DNA from: Gammaproteobacteria bacterium
Lineage (GTDB): Bacteria > Pseudomonadota > Gammaproteobacteria > UWMA-0217
DNA: 33,933 bases
Assembly: GCA_027081275.1 (NCBI GenBank)
Contig: JALWKV010000253.1
Span: 1 to 33,933, forward strand
Direction: 5' to 3'
The first letter of the stretch is position 1. Each line of letters starts with the position of its first letter. The translations under genes and the position numbers were made by a program. A model generated the notes under the pieces. The model saw only the letters and a program-made list of their open reading frames with translations. It did not search any database and had not been told where the DNA came from. Shown here piece by piece: positions 17,487 through 26,133 of this stretch.

Positions 17487-17659
17487 GTAGCTGCTCAGAT
17501 TGCCTCTGCAATCCGCCAGTTCAAGGCAGAATCGCATCGCCATCCATGGCTCCTTGCGAAATACAGTCCCTCCATGGACATAAATGTGAGTTTACGAATT
17601 GTAAATGACCATTTTCGAACGCAGAAATGGCGAATTGCAGGGGTGATCTGAGCAGCTAC
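17487..17659. repeat. E1 miniature inverted-repeat element, copy C
   Basis: The left arm GTAGCTGCTCAGATTGCC (17487) matches the reversed right end GTAGCTGCTCAGATCACC (17659), with TGCAAT following further in on both arms. Other copies have GTAAC and TGAAAT instead, so both arms changed together. A degraded outer left unit (AGCTTGG, about 17461) may extend it. It lies in the flgK leader, after the sigma-28 promoter and 34 bp before the start codon. Confidence 0.85.
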
Positions 17660-17693
17660 AACTTCGGGCAACGGACCTTCCGGGGAAGATAGA

Positions 17694-19586
17694 ATGGATT
17701 CAATGAAAATCGCCATGAGCGGACTCAATGCGTTCCGCACCGCCATGGGTACGGCTTCGCACAATATCGCCAACTCGCAGACGGACGGCTACTCGCGCCA
17801 GCGCGTGGAAATACAGTCCAACGTGCCGCAGGGCAAGGACGGCATATTTGCCGGCAACGGCGCCCACGTCAATTCCATTCAGCGCATCAGCGACGAATTC
17901 ACCAACGCGCAGATTCGCACGCTGTCCAGCGAGCAGCAACGGCTCGACGCCTTCCACAAGATGGCATCGCGGATCGACACGATGCTGGCCGAGGACAGCA
18001 CCAGCATCACGCCGGCGATGCAATCCTTTTTCAATGCCATCGAGGAACTCAACACCGACCCCGCCTCTCCCACCACGCGCCAACTGGTGATGACGCAGGG
18101 GCAGAATCTGGTCAGCCGTTTCCACACCCAGTACAAACAGGTGGCATCGCTGTATGACGAGGTTAACGGCAGGATCGGACAGGAGGTGGATGAAATCAAC
18201 GCGCTGTCGGAAAACCTGGCGCAACTGAACGTCGCCATCCTCAACTCCGGCGCCCAGGGTTCGATGAAGACGCCCAACGACCTGCTCGACCAGCAGGAGC
18301 GCCTGCTGGAACAGCTCTCGGGTCATGTCGGCATCGCCGTCACCAAGGAAGCCAACGGCATGGTCAGCGTATTTGCCGGCAACGGCGTCGCGCTCGTCAA
18401 TGCCGACAAGGCCAACCCGTTGAAGCTGGGACGGGATGAATCGGATCCCACCAAATATGTCGTCACGCAGAACGGCATTGCCGTCAGCGACAGCCTCTCC
18501 GGCGGCACGCTGGGCGGCGTGCTCGACTTCCGCCGCGAAATGCTCGACCAGACGATGAACCAGCTGGGACGGCAGGCCACGGTGCTGGCGACCAGCTTCA
18601 ACGAACAGCACCGCAAGGGCATCAACCTCTACGACGAGTGGGGCGGCGACTTTTTCAGCGTGGACGAGCCGCTGGCGATTCCCGACAACCAGAACAGCGG
18701 CAGCGGTGCATTGACGGCCACCATTGCCGATGCGAGCAAGCTGACGACCTCGGACTATCGCGTCAGTTTCGATGGCAGCCAGTACCGGATCACCAGGCTG
18801 AGTGACGATTACAGCGTCGACAGCAGCACCCTGCCCGCCGATATCGACGGCCTGCGCATCGACATCAGCGGTACGCCGAACAGCGGCGATTCATTTCTGA
18901 TCCGCCCGACCATCAACGGCGCGAAAAACATTGGGCTTGTCATCAACAACGGCAGCCAGATCGCCGCCGCCGCGCCGATGCGCGCCAGCTCCGCCATCGC
19001 CAATGTCGGCGACGGAAAGATCACGACGCCGGTGGTGCTGGATCCGACAGATCCGTCCCTGAAAAAGACGGTCACCATTACCTTCACCGACGCGAACAAC
19101 TACAAGATCACCGATGCAGACGGCAATGCAATTCCCGATGCAAACGGCGACACTACCCGCAGCTTTGAAAGCAACGGCGAAATCACCTTCAACGGCCTCA
19201 GCGTCCACATCACCGGCTCCCCCGCCGCTGGGGACACCTTCAGAGTGACGCCCAACGATGCCGGCCAGTCCGACAACTCGAATGGCCGCCTGCTCAGCGA
19301 ACTGCAACTGGAAAAAACGATCGAAGGCAACGCCACCTTTCAGGAGGGCTACGCCAATATCGTCAACAATGTCGGCGGACTGACCCGCCAGACCGCCGTC
19401 TATCGCGATGCACAGGATACGCTGCTGAGCAACGCCAGGGCGGTGCGCGACTCCATTTCCGGCGTCGACCTCGACGAGGAGGCCGCCAATCTGGCCCGCT
19501 ACCAGCAGGCCTATGAAGCCGCGGCGCAGGTGATCGCCATTTCCAAGTCGATGTTCGACGCCGTGCTGGACGCAACCAGGAGGTAA
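17694..19586 (+). CDS. flgK: flagellar hook-associated protein FlgK (HAP1)
   Basis: Junction protein between hook and filament, exported with FlgN. The 630-residue protein has the N-terminal MSGLNAFRTAMGTASHNIANSQTDGYSRQRVEIQ block (about 8-41), the coiled D1 region (about 90-200), an expanded middle with beta-rich repeats (two GDSFLIRP/GDTFRVTP-like segments), and the C-terminal LDEEAANLARYQQAYEAAAQVIAISKSMFDAVL helix. GGGGAAG lies about 5 nt before ATG 17694; ATG 17703 is possible. flgL follows after 6 nt. Confidence 0.96.
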   Translation: MDSMKIAMSGLNAFRTAMGTASHNIANSQTDGYSRQRVEIQSNVPQGKDGIFAGNGAHVNSIQRISDEFTNAQIRTLSSEQQRLDAFHKMASRIDTMLAEDSTSITPAMQSFFNAIEELNTDPASPTTRQLVMTQGQNLVSRFHTQYKQVASLYDEVNGRIGQEVDEINALSENLAQLNVAILNSGAQGSMKTPNDLLDQQERLLEQLSGHVGIAVTKEANGMVSVFAGNGVALVNADKANPLKLGRDESDPTKYVVTQNGIAVSDSLSGGTLGGVLDFRREMLDQTMNQLGRQATVLATSFNEQHRKGINLYDEWGGDFFSVDEPLAIPDNQNSGSGALTATIADASKLTTSDYRVSFDGSQYRITRLSDDYSVDSSTLPADIDGLRIDISGTPNSGDSFLIRPTINGAKNIGLVINNGSQIAAAAPMRASSAIANVGDGKITTPVVLDPTDPSLKKTVTITFTDANNYKITDADGNAIPDANGDTTRSFESNGEITFNGLSVHITGSPAAGDTFRVTPNDAGQSDNSNGRLLSELQLEKTIEGNATFQEGYANIVNNVGGLTRQTAVYRDAQDTLLSNARAVRDSISGVDLDEEAANLARYQQAYEAAAQVIAISKSMFDAVLDATRR

Positions 19587-19592
19587 CGACAG

Positions 19593-20795
19593 ATGAGAGT
19601 CACCAGCTCCTATTTCCAGCGTTTCGCCATCGACCAGATGCAGCGCGCGCAGAAGAACATCGCCAAATACCAGGCACACATCAGCACCGGCAAAAAATTG
19701 CTGAATCCGTCGGACGACCCATCGGCCGTGGCCACGACGGAAAAACTCGATGCCGCCATCCAGCGGATGGAGCAGTACAAAAGCAACGCCAATGCCGTGC
19801 GGCAGCGCCTGTCGCAACAGGAAGACGTTTTCAACAATCTCACCGACACGATGCAGCGGCTCAAGGAGCTGTCGATTCAGGCCAATAGCGACGTGCTCAG
19901 CGACGAGGACAGGAAAATCATCGCCTCCGAGGTACGCCAGCTGCAGAAGCAGTTGCTGGACTACGCCAATACCCGGCTGCCCGGAGGCGACTACATGTTT
20001 GCCGGCTCGATGGGAAAAACGCGACCGTTCGGCATGGTCGGCGACGAAGTGGTCTACTACGGCGACCAGTCGGAGAGCTGGGTGCAGCTTTCGGATTCTC
20101 GCAAGGTGCGCGCCAACGACACCGGTGACGTGATCTTCCAGCGCATCCGCAATGGCAACGGCAAGTTCTACACCGACGCGGCCACCAGCAACACCGGCAC
20201 CGGCACGATCGACGGCGGCGTGCTGGCCGATCCGGCGCAGTTCCAGCGGCACAACTACGAAATCCGCTTTACCGCGGCGGACACCTACAAGGTCGTCGAC
20301 CTTTCCGACAGCGACAACGTAGTGGCCAGCGGCAGCTACCAGCCCGGCGCGCCGATCGACTTCGACGGCATTTCCGTCAGCATTTCGGGCGAACCGAAAG
20401 CCGACGATGTCTTTACCGTGGCGCCGAGCAAAAATGTCGATATCTTCAGTATCGCCGCCGACTTCGCCAATGCGCTGGAACTGGACCGCAGCGTCGAAAG
20501 CAATGTCGCCAAGGCGCACCAGACCTTCGACAACGTCATCAACGACATCGATCGCACACTGGAACACGTCCAGGCGCGACACAGCGATCTTGGCGCCAGA
20601 ATGGCCTATGTCGACACCACGGAGGAGGAGACCGCGTCGGTCGCGTTCATTCTCAACAAGACCCGCTCCGAAATCGAGGACACCGACTACGCCGAGGCCA
20701 TCAGCAATCTGGACGCGCAGATGACGGCGCTGGAGGCCATCCGCCGCACATACGCAAAGATGGGCCAGTCATCGCTGTTCGATTACCTTCGCTAA
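19593..20795 (+). CDS. flgL: flagellar hook-associated protein FlgL (HAP3)
   Basis: Second junction protein, contacting the flagellin filament. The 400-residue protein shows the flagellin-like N-terminus (RFAIDQMQRAQKNIAKYQAHISTGKKLLNPSDDPSAV, about 10-46), long helical D1, a central beta insert with the DSDNVVASGSYQPGAPIDFDGISVSISGEPKADD segment, and the C-terminal RSEIEDTDYAEAISNLDAQMTALEAIRRTYAKM. AGGAGG overlapping the flgK stop is its ribosome site. Two hairpins follow the stop and probably end the flgKL transcript. Confidence 0.96.
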   Translation: MRVTSSYFQRFAIDQMQRAQKNIAKYQAHISTGKKLLNPSDDPSAVATTEKLDAAIQRMEQYKSNANAVRQRLSQQEDVFNNLTDTMQRLKELSIQANSDVLSDEDRKIIASEVRQLQKQLLDYANTRLPGGDYMFAGSMGKTRPFGMVGDEVVYYGDQSESWVQLSDSRKVRANDTGDVIFQRIRNGNGKFYTDAATSNTGTGTIDGGVLADPAQFQRHNYEIRFTAADTYKVVDLSDSDNVVASGSYQPGAPIDFDGISVSISGEPKADDVFTVAPSKNVDIFSIAADFANALELDRSVESNVAKAHQTFDNVINDIDRTLEHVQARHSDLGARMAYVDTTEEETASVAFILNKTRSEIEDTDYAEAISNLDAQMTALEAIRRTYAKMGQSSLFDYLR

Positions 20796-20817
20796 ACCGC
20801 CAACCATCCACTCCGAT

Positions 20818-20839
20818 GCCGGCCGTCAGGCCGGCGTTT
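20818..20839 (+). terminator. terminator after flgL
   Basis: GCCGGCC (20818-20824) and GGCCGGC (20829-20835) form a perfect stem with a GTCA loop, followed by GTTT. It is 22 bp after the flgL stop. Confidence 0.7.
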
Positions 20840-20877
20840 CCAGCTCCCCTTCGCCCTCTTCCTCGAGAGGCTGCCGC

Positions 20878-20910
20878 AAAAGCCCTCTCCCCACGGGGGA
20901 GAGGGCTTTT
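20878..20910. terminator. second, bidirectional hairpin between flgL and the lipoprotein gene
   Basis: AAAAGCCCTCTCCCC (20878-20892) pairs perfectly with GGGGAGAGGGCTTTT (20896-20910) around a 3-nt loop, with A- and T-runs at the base. The GAGGCTGCCGCAAAAG lead-in resembles the repeat mosaic between flgE and flgF, so it may be a mobile palindrome working as a terminator. Confidence 0.7.
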
Positions 20911-21075
20911 CTCACCAGACGCTCCCGACCTGGGGCGCCCGCTGGTCGGGCAAAAGCGTCATTTTGGGTATTGGTTCACGATCTTCCGTAATCTCCCCGC
21001 CCTAAACTCTGTAACAGGAAGTCACATCCCCGCGAATTCAACCCAAGGATCGATATTGATCAAGGAGACCGATTG

Positions 21076-21885
21076 ATGAAGAAGAAGCTACTGACGGCCA
21101 TTCTCCCCCTTTCTCTGGCGCTGACGGCCTGCAGCGGCCTGCCGGTACAGATGGGCGGCGCCAAGACTACGGCAACCGGCGCGGCGGCAGGCGCAACGGC
21201 GCAAAACGCCAACAAGGATCTGGAACACTGCAGCCGGCCGCTGGGCACGCTGGCGCTCGATGAGGACACCAATTCGGACTGGTATCACCGACTGACACGC
21301 GAATACCGATTGACCAGTACCCGCCCCGTACTGCGGTTGCTGGTGCAGCAGAGCAACTGTTTCGTCGTCGTGGAACGCAGCCGCGCGGGAATGCGGCAGA
21401 TGACCAAGGAGCGGGAACTGATGAAATCGGGCGAACTGCGCGGTGGCAGCAATTTCGGCAAGGGGCAGATGGTCGCCGCCGACTATTCGCTGTCACCCAG
21501 CATCCTGTTCAGCGCCAATGACACCGGCGGCCTCGGCGGCATGCTCGGCGGCCGCATCGGCGGGTCGATCGGCGCGGCGGTGCTCGGCTCGCTGAAATTC
21601 CGCGAAGCGAACGTGATTCTCACGCTGGTCGACAATCGCTCCGGCGTCCAGGTGTCGGCATCCGAGGGCAGCGCCAAGAAAGCCGACATCGGCGTTCTGA
21701 CGGGCATTCTAGGCAGCGGCGCGGCGGGACTCGGCGGCTATTCGAAGACGCCCCAGGGCAAGGTGATCGTCGCCGCCTTTACCGACGCCTACAACCAGAT
21801 GGTACGGGCGCTGAAAAACTACAAGGCTCAGGAGGCACCCGGACCGGGCGGACTCGGCACCGGCGGCAGCCTGCGGGTCAACTGA
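21076..21885 (+). CDS. CsgG/HfaB-like outer-membrane-associated lipoprotein
   Basis: A 269-residue lipoprotein precursor: signal peptide MKKKLLTAILPLSLALTAC with lipidated C19, a Gly/Ala/Thr-rich linker (about 25-45), then a domain with TRPVLRLLVQQSNCFVVVERSRAGMRQMTKERELMKSGEL, GQMVAADYSLSPSILF and FREANVILTLVDNRSGVQVSASEGSAKK. This order matches the CsgG/HfaB fold, which forms secretion pores in curli and holdfast systems. An LGGMLGGRIGGSIGAAVLG stretch could be a membrane loop. AGGAG lies 8 nt before ATG 21076. No curli genes are nearby; its function, flagellar or otherwise, is unknown. Its neighbours suggest co-acquisition with the flagellar locus. Confidence 0.72.
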   Translation: MKKKLLTAILPLSLALTACSGLPVQMGGAKTTATGAAAGATAQNANKDLEHCSRPLGTLALDEDTNSDWYHRLTREYRLTSTRPVLRLLVQQSNCFVVVERSRAGMRQMTKERELMKSGELRGGSNFGKGQMVAADYSLSPSILFSANDTGGLGGMLGGRIGGSIGAAVLGSLKFREANVILTLVDNRSGVQVSASEGSAKKADIGVLTGILGSGAAGLGGYSKTPQGKVIVAAFTDAYNQMVRALKNYKAQEAPGPGGLGTGGSLRVN

Positions 21886-21895
21886 CAGCCTTCTT

Positions 21896-21920
21896 GTTGG
21901 GCACACCTCGTGTGCCCAAC
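21896..21920. repeat. perfect palindrome after the lipoprotein gene
   Basis: GTTGGGCACAC (21896-21906) and GTGTGCCCAAC (21910-21920) pair perfectly around CTC. This is a dispersed proteobacterial palindrome; it may act as a terminator although no T-run follows. A weaker palindrome (GTGCAT/ATGCAC, about 21978-21992) lies downstream, and a related GTGCAAGAAATGCACC motif recurs at 32212. Confidence 0.6.
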
Positions 21921-22029
21921 CCAGGAGGATGTCCGAGCTTGATTTCGCCAGCCAATACCACTATTCGCGGCCGTTGTGGTGCATGGAATGCACCCCACAA
22001 GCAAGGCACTGACTGAACGGCATTGGCCC

Positions 22030-25000
22030 CTATCCCACCTTGCGCGAACCCTTCACCTGCACCACCGGCACGCGGCTGTTGACCGGCGTCAGCGCCCGCA
22101 CCCACTCGTCCAGGTGATCTTCCAGAATGAAGTAGCGCTTGACCCAGCTCCGCAATTTATCGCCATCCTTCGCGGCGCGCTCCAGATCGTTCACGTAATC
22201 CATGATCGCCTCGACCCAGGCCTCGGTCTCGTTCGGCACCCTTCGCACCGGGGCATCGTAGCTCTGGTATGGCGCAATGTCGGTACAGACGACGGGGCAA
22301 CCGAGAATGCCGTATTCGAGCAGGCGGAGATTGCTCTTCGCCTCGTTGAAACGGTGCTGCTCCAGCGGCGCGACGGCGATGTCGAGATTGAGCGACGCCA
22401 TTTTCGCCGGGTATTTGTCATAGCTGACCCAGTCGGTGTCGTATTCGGCGACGAGGGGCCGGATCTCTTCCGGGCACATCCCCATGAACACCCAGTCGAC
22501 CCTTTCCGCCGTCTGCTTGACGACATCGATGATGATCTCGAGATCCCCTCCGTGCTGTTGCGCGCCGACCCAGCCGACCCGCGGCTTTTTCCCGGCCCGC
22601 CGCTTCGATTCCAGCGGCAGCCACATGTCGCGACGCAACCGGTTGGGAATGACGCGGATATCGTCGATCATGTCGGCATAGGCATCGGCCAGCGTGCGCG
22701 TGGTGACGATCATCCGGTCGCAGAGCGACAGCGCCTTGCGGATGCGGGCCCGCGCGTTGCGGAAATTGCCGGTGTAGTGCCTGTATACTGAGCTCTTCTC
22801 CGGAATTTCCGTCACCAGATCGTCGAGACTGAAAACGCGGAATATATCGGGCTTGTGCCGGGCAATGTCCTCCAGCAGGTTGACGTGCATGTCGTCGATG
22901 CCCGCCTGCACCACCAGCACATCCGGATCCATGCGCACGATGGGCGCCATTTTGAGCTGGCCACCGATGCCTTCGACGACGCGATAATGCTCGGTCTGCT
23001 GCAGGGCCGCATCGGAAATGGCATCGAACGGCTGGATGATGCGGTAATCGCCACTGCCACCGCGCAGCGGCAGCCCCAGCACGCGGGTGCGCTCGTGGAA
23101 ATGGACATCCCAGTTCAGCGGCAGCTTGTCGTTCACCAGAAAGGCGTTGCCGGGCGACAGGTCGAGATTCGGATTGTAGGCCGGATCGTTGGCGATCTTC
23201 GGCAGCCACCGTTCCAGCAGCGCCTCGCGCGCCTCTTCGAACGCGACTATCCCTTCGAGATATTCACGTCCCTTTCTGCGCTCGTTGATCGTGGCATTGC
23301 CCTTGTAGGCCATCAGCAGCGAAAAAGGCGTCCACACCACCTTGTATCCGGCCTCGCCGACCCGCAGACAGAGATCGACATCGAGAAAATCCTTGCCGAA
23401 ACGCTCCGCATCCATGCCACCGAGTTCGGTGAACAGCGACTTGCGCACGACCAGGCAGGTATCGCTGACGGCGGAGTAGTTCTGGTCGATCTGCGCCCGC
23501 CCCATATAGCCGGGACCATTGAGCGTCAGGCGCGAGACGAAGGGCTTGCCGATGACATCATCCATGCCGAGCACCAGGCCGGCGTCGAAGAGCAGCGTCG
23601 ATTCCGGATAGACGACCCGCGGGCCGACCACGCCCACCTCGGTGCGCTGCGCATGGAGCATCAGCCGCGAAAGCCACTGCGCCTGTTTCGCCTCGACGTG
23701 ATTTTTCAGAAACAGCAGGTACTCGCCTCGCGCCAGCATGCCCGCGCCGTTGCAGGCTTCGGCCACATTGACATCGGCGCCGAGACGCAGCACCGAGACA
23801 CTGCCCTCGTTCGCCGCCTCGATCGCGTCATAGAGCGCGAGCGTATCGGGATCGGTACTGCCCATGTCGGCGATGATGACCTCGAAATTGTCGTAGGCGG
23901 TGCGCTCCAACAACGATCGGATGCATGACTCGATATATTCATACTTGTCGCGAGTCGGAATGATGATCGAAACGGAAGCCTCTTCCGTGTGCAGATAGTT
24001 GACGCGCAGCGTGCGCGGCAGATAGCCCTCGCCGACCACCGCGGCGATGCCCGATCGTTCAAGGTGATTCTTGACCGTGAGGGCGATAATCGCCTCATCG
24101 GGTTCACGCCGCCCTTTCGGGGCATGCGTCAATACATCGGCAATGTGGCCGACCGATTGCTCACCATTCCTTTCGATCATCTTGAGCGCGAGATCGACCA
24201 TTTCACAGCCTGGCAGCGGCTCGATCCCGCCAACCTCCAGCAGGGCCTCACGCCTGACCCAGGCGCCCTGGCGGCAGTAGGGCATCGACCGCAGCATGTC
24301 GAGATTGATATCCGGCAGAAAACGGGGATTGCTGCGCTCGCCATCCCCGTCGATCTCATCGACATCGCTGTAGATGAAGGTCCAATCGGCGCGAAGATTT
24401 GCGTAGTCACCCAGTCGCAACAGCGCATGCTGCGGCCACTGCGTTCCCGGCTCGACAAAGCTCACCCAGTCCGCCTCGACCGTATTGATCGCTTCATTGA
24501 CCAGCGCATAGGGATCGTCATCGACGCCACACTGCAGCCACTGCAACGCCTCGATCTCCTCCCAGAGCGGATCGGGCGCCGGAGAGTCGGCAATGACCGA
24601 CAGCCGCCAGTCCTGATAGAACTGCGCCGACAGGCTGTCCAGCGTATCGCCCAGCAGCGCCTCGTCGCCGGGAAAAAGAAAGAGGACAAAATGGAACACC
24701 GGGCGATGGCGCCACTGGTACATCATCCGCTCGGCGAAGAGATGGCCGTCCACCTCCTTGAGGCCATGGGCCTCGATCCAGCGCTCATAGCGCAGATTCT
24801 GGCGCCTGGCGAAGGTTTCGGCCTGTACTGCCGACCCGTCCGCCTTTGCATCCCCCTTTTCCAGCACATCGCCCAGCAGCGCCTCCGCCGCATCAAGCCT
24901 CGCCAGAGTGGTGTTCGCATTGCTTTCGCGCCGATCGAAAGGATCGACGATGGGCGGGCTCTCGTTCAGCGTTCTGGCCAGCGAGAGAAAGAAGGCATCC

Positions 25001-26016
25001 TTGTCCTGCCGCCCTGCCAAGGGAACCTTGCCGTTCTCTACGAGGGTCGAAGCCACCGAATCGACTCGCGCGCCGAGCAGGTTTTCCAGCTCGAACACCT
25101 GCATGACACGGGAATCCTGCACCGGCTGGACCGACTTCTCGGCAGGTTGCCGCGCGGAGGCGCGCGCCTGCGTCTTCGTCACGAATTCGTCGAGCTGACC
25201 GTAGAAGCGGGATATAAGTTCTTCGTAATTCTTCCTGACGCGACCGACCGTCGCGAGCGCCTTTTCGATTTGCTCGGGCGCCGTACCCCAGGCCGCACCG
25301 TCCTTACCGAAATTGTCCTTGTGCGGAAACTCTGGCATCTCGGAATTTGGAACATAAACGACTGCACAACCACACAACTTTGCCTCGGTAGCAATGGCCG
25401 ATGGCTCATATGTATATAGTAGCCTCGACCTTTTAAGTAATTCAGCGAGCTGCTTCAGCGACCGCGGTACGCGCGGTGAAATCTCTATCGCCCCCGCCGG
25501 AACCTCACTGATGTCCCCCTGATACCGGTTTACAAAATAACATATCTCATCACGCTGACTTTCATCCACGCCTTTCAGATTGAAAATACTAAGGTCGGAT
25601 GTTGGCAGCCTGAGCGCACCATCTACCCGAAGCCCATCAGGAATGAACTCGGGTCGATACTCGAGCAGAAAATCCCCTTCGTCGAAATGTTCCGGCCCGC
25701 CTAGCTTTCCCGGCACATTGAGGAGATAGCGGACGACATTGCGCGCCTCGAGCGGGTTGCCGTGAACGACCTCGGGATAGATAACGATCGGCTCGCGCCC
25801 CTGCGCCTGGTGTCGCGCCCTGACCGCCTCGGTCAATAGCGGCGTTCGCAGCGCATCACTGCGCCCCGGCGTCGTCACATATGCCTCGAGTCCCTTCAGA
25901 TTGAGGGCATGACAGAGATAGTGGAGGACGCGGATACCCGATGACATTTCGGTGTATGGCGGCGCGACGACATAGTACGGATGACTGATATCGGTAAACA
26001 GCTCTTGATTCAACAC
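22030..26016 (-). CDS. giant multi-domain glycosyltransferase (probable flagellin/surface glycan)
   Basis: A soluble protein of about 1,328 residues that appears to join several sugar-transfer modules. Residues 1-310 look like a GT-B half (YVVAPPYTEMSSGIRVLHYLCHALN ... EPSAIATEAKLCGCAVVYV). Residues about 435-640 are a GT2-like domain (YSDVDEIDGDGERSNPRF). Residues about 675-920 are a second GT2 domain opening SVSIIIPTRDKYEYIESC. Residues about 990-1310 are a GT4-like domain with VGWVGAQQHGGDLE and FNEAKSNLRLLEYGILGCPVV. The second GT2 domain reads LLFLKNHVEA where a DD motif is usual. I prefer the GTG start at 26016, with AGGGA upstream; ATG 26073 lacks a ribosome site. Position beside the flagellins suggests filament glycosylation. 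Confidence 0.82.
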   Translation of the reverse strand: MLNQELFTDISHPYYVVAPPYTEMSSGIRVLHYLCHALNLKGLEAYVTTPGRSDALRTPLLTEAVRARHQAQGREPIVIYPEVVHGNPLEARNVVRYLLNVPGKLGGPEHFDEGDFLLEYRPEFIPDGLRVDGALRLPTSDLSIFNLKGVDESQRDEICYFVNRYQGDISEVPAGAIEISPRVPRSLKQLAELLKRSRLLYTYEPSAIATEAKLCGCAVVYVPNSEMPEFPHKDNFGKDGAAWGTAPEQIEKALATVGRVRKNYEELISRFYGQLDEFVTKTQARASARQPAEKSVQPVQDSRVMQVFELENLLGARVDSVASTLVENGKVPLAGRQDKDAFFLSLARTLNESPPIVDPFDRRESNANTTLARLDAAEALLGDVLEKGDAKADGSAVQAETFARRQNLRYERWIEAHGLKEVDGHLFAERMMYQWRHRPVFHFVLFLFPGDEALLGDTLDSLSAQFYQDWRLSVIADSPAPDPLWEEIEALQWLQCGVDDDPYALVNEAINTVEADWVSFVEPGTQWPQHALLRLGDYANLRADWTFIYSDVDEIDGDGERSNPRFLPDINLDMLRSMPYCRQGAWVRREALLEVGGIEPLPGCEMVDLALKMIERNGEQSVGHIADVLTHAPKGRREPDEAIIALTVKNHLERSGIAAVVGEGYLPRTLRVNYLHTEEASVSIIIPTRDKYEYIESCIRSLLERTAYDNFEVIIADMGSTDPDTLALYDAIEAANEGSVSVLRLGADVNVAEACNGAGMLARGEYLLFLKNHVEAKQAQWLSRLMLHAQRTEVGVVGPRVVYPESTLLFDAGLVLGMDDVIGKPFVSRLTLNGPGYMGRAQIDQNYSAVSDTCLVVRKSLFTELGGMDAERFGKDFLDVDLCLRVGEAGYKVVWTPFSLLMAYKGNATINERRKGREYLEGIVAFEEAREALLERWLPKIANDPAYNPNLDLSPGNAFLVNDKLPLNWDVHFHERTRVLGLPLRGGSGDYRIIQPFDAISDAALQQTEHYRVVEGIGGQLKMAPIVRMDPDVLVVQAGIDDMHVNLLEDIARHKPDIFRVFSLDDLVTEIPEKSSVYRHYTGNFRNARARIRKALSLCDRMIVTTRTLADAYADMIDDIRVIPNRLRRDMWLPLESKRRAGKKPRVGWVGAQQHGGDLEIIIDVVKQTAERVDWVFMGMCPEEIRPLVAEYDTDWVSYDKYPAKMASLNLDIAVAPLEQHRFNEAKSNLRLLEYGILGCPVVCTDIAPYQSYDAPVRRVPNETEAWVEAIMDYVNDLERAAKDGDKLRSWVKRYFILEDHLDEWVRALTPVNSRVPVVQVKGSRKVG

Positions 26017-26133
26017 GTTATATCTTCCCTGATTCTGATTCGATAATGGTTGGCGCCTTCCGCTTGTCCGCATGAGTCGCGCCCGTACCCCGGGACGTGC
26101 CTTGTGGCTGGCCCGGCATACCGCGGAATTTTT

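Noticed and set aside
18891-20582. 563-codon minus-strand frame opposite flgK and flgL
   Set aside because: Antisense shadow of two well-supported genes; its composition is typical of a mirrored GC-rich frame.
23989-25419. 476-codon plus-strand frame opposite the glycosyltransferase
   Set aside because: It has no domain resemblance and is the complement of a recognisable coding frame in GC-rich DNA.
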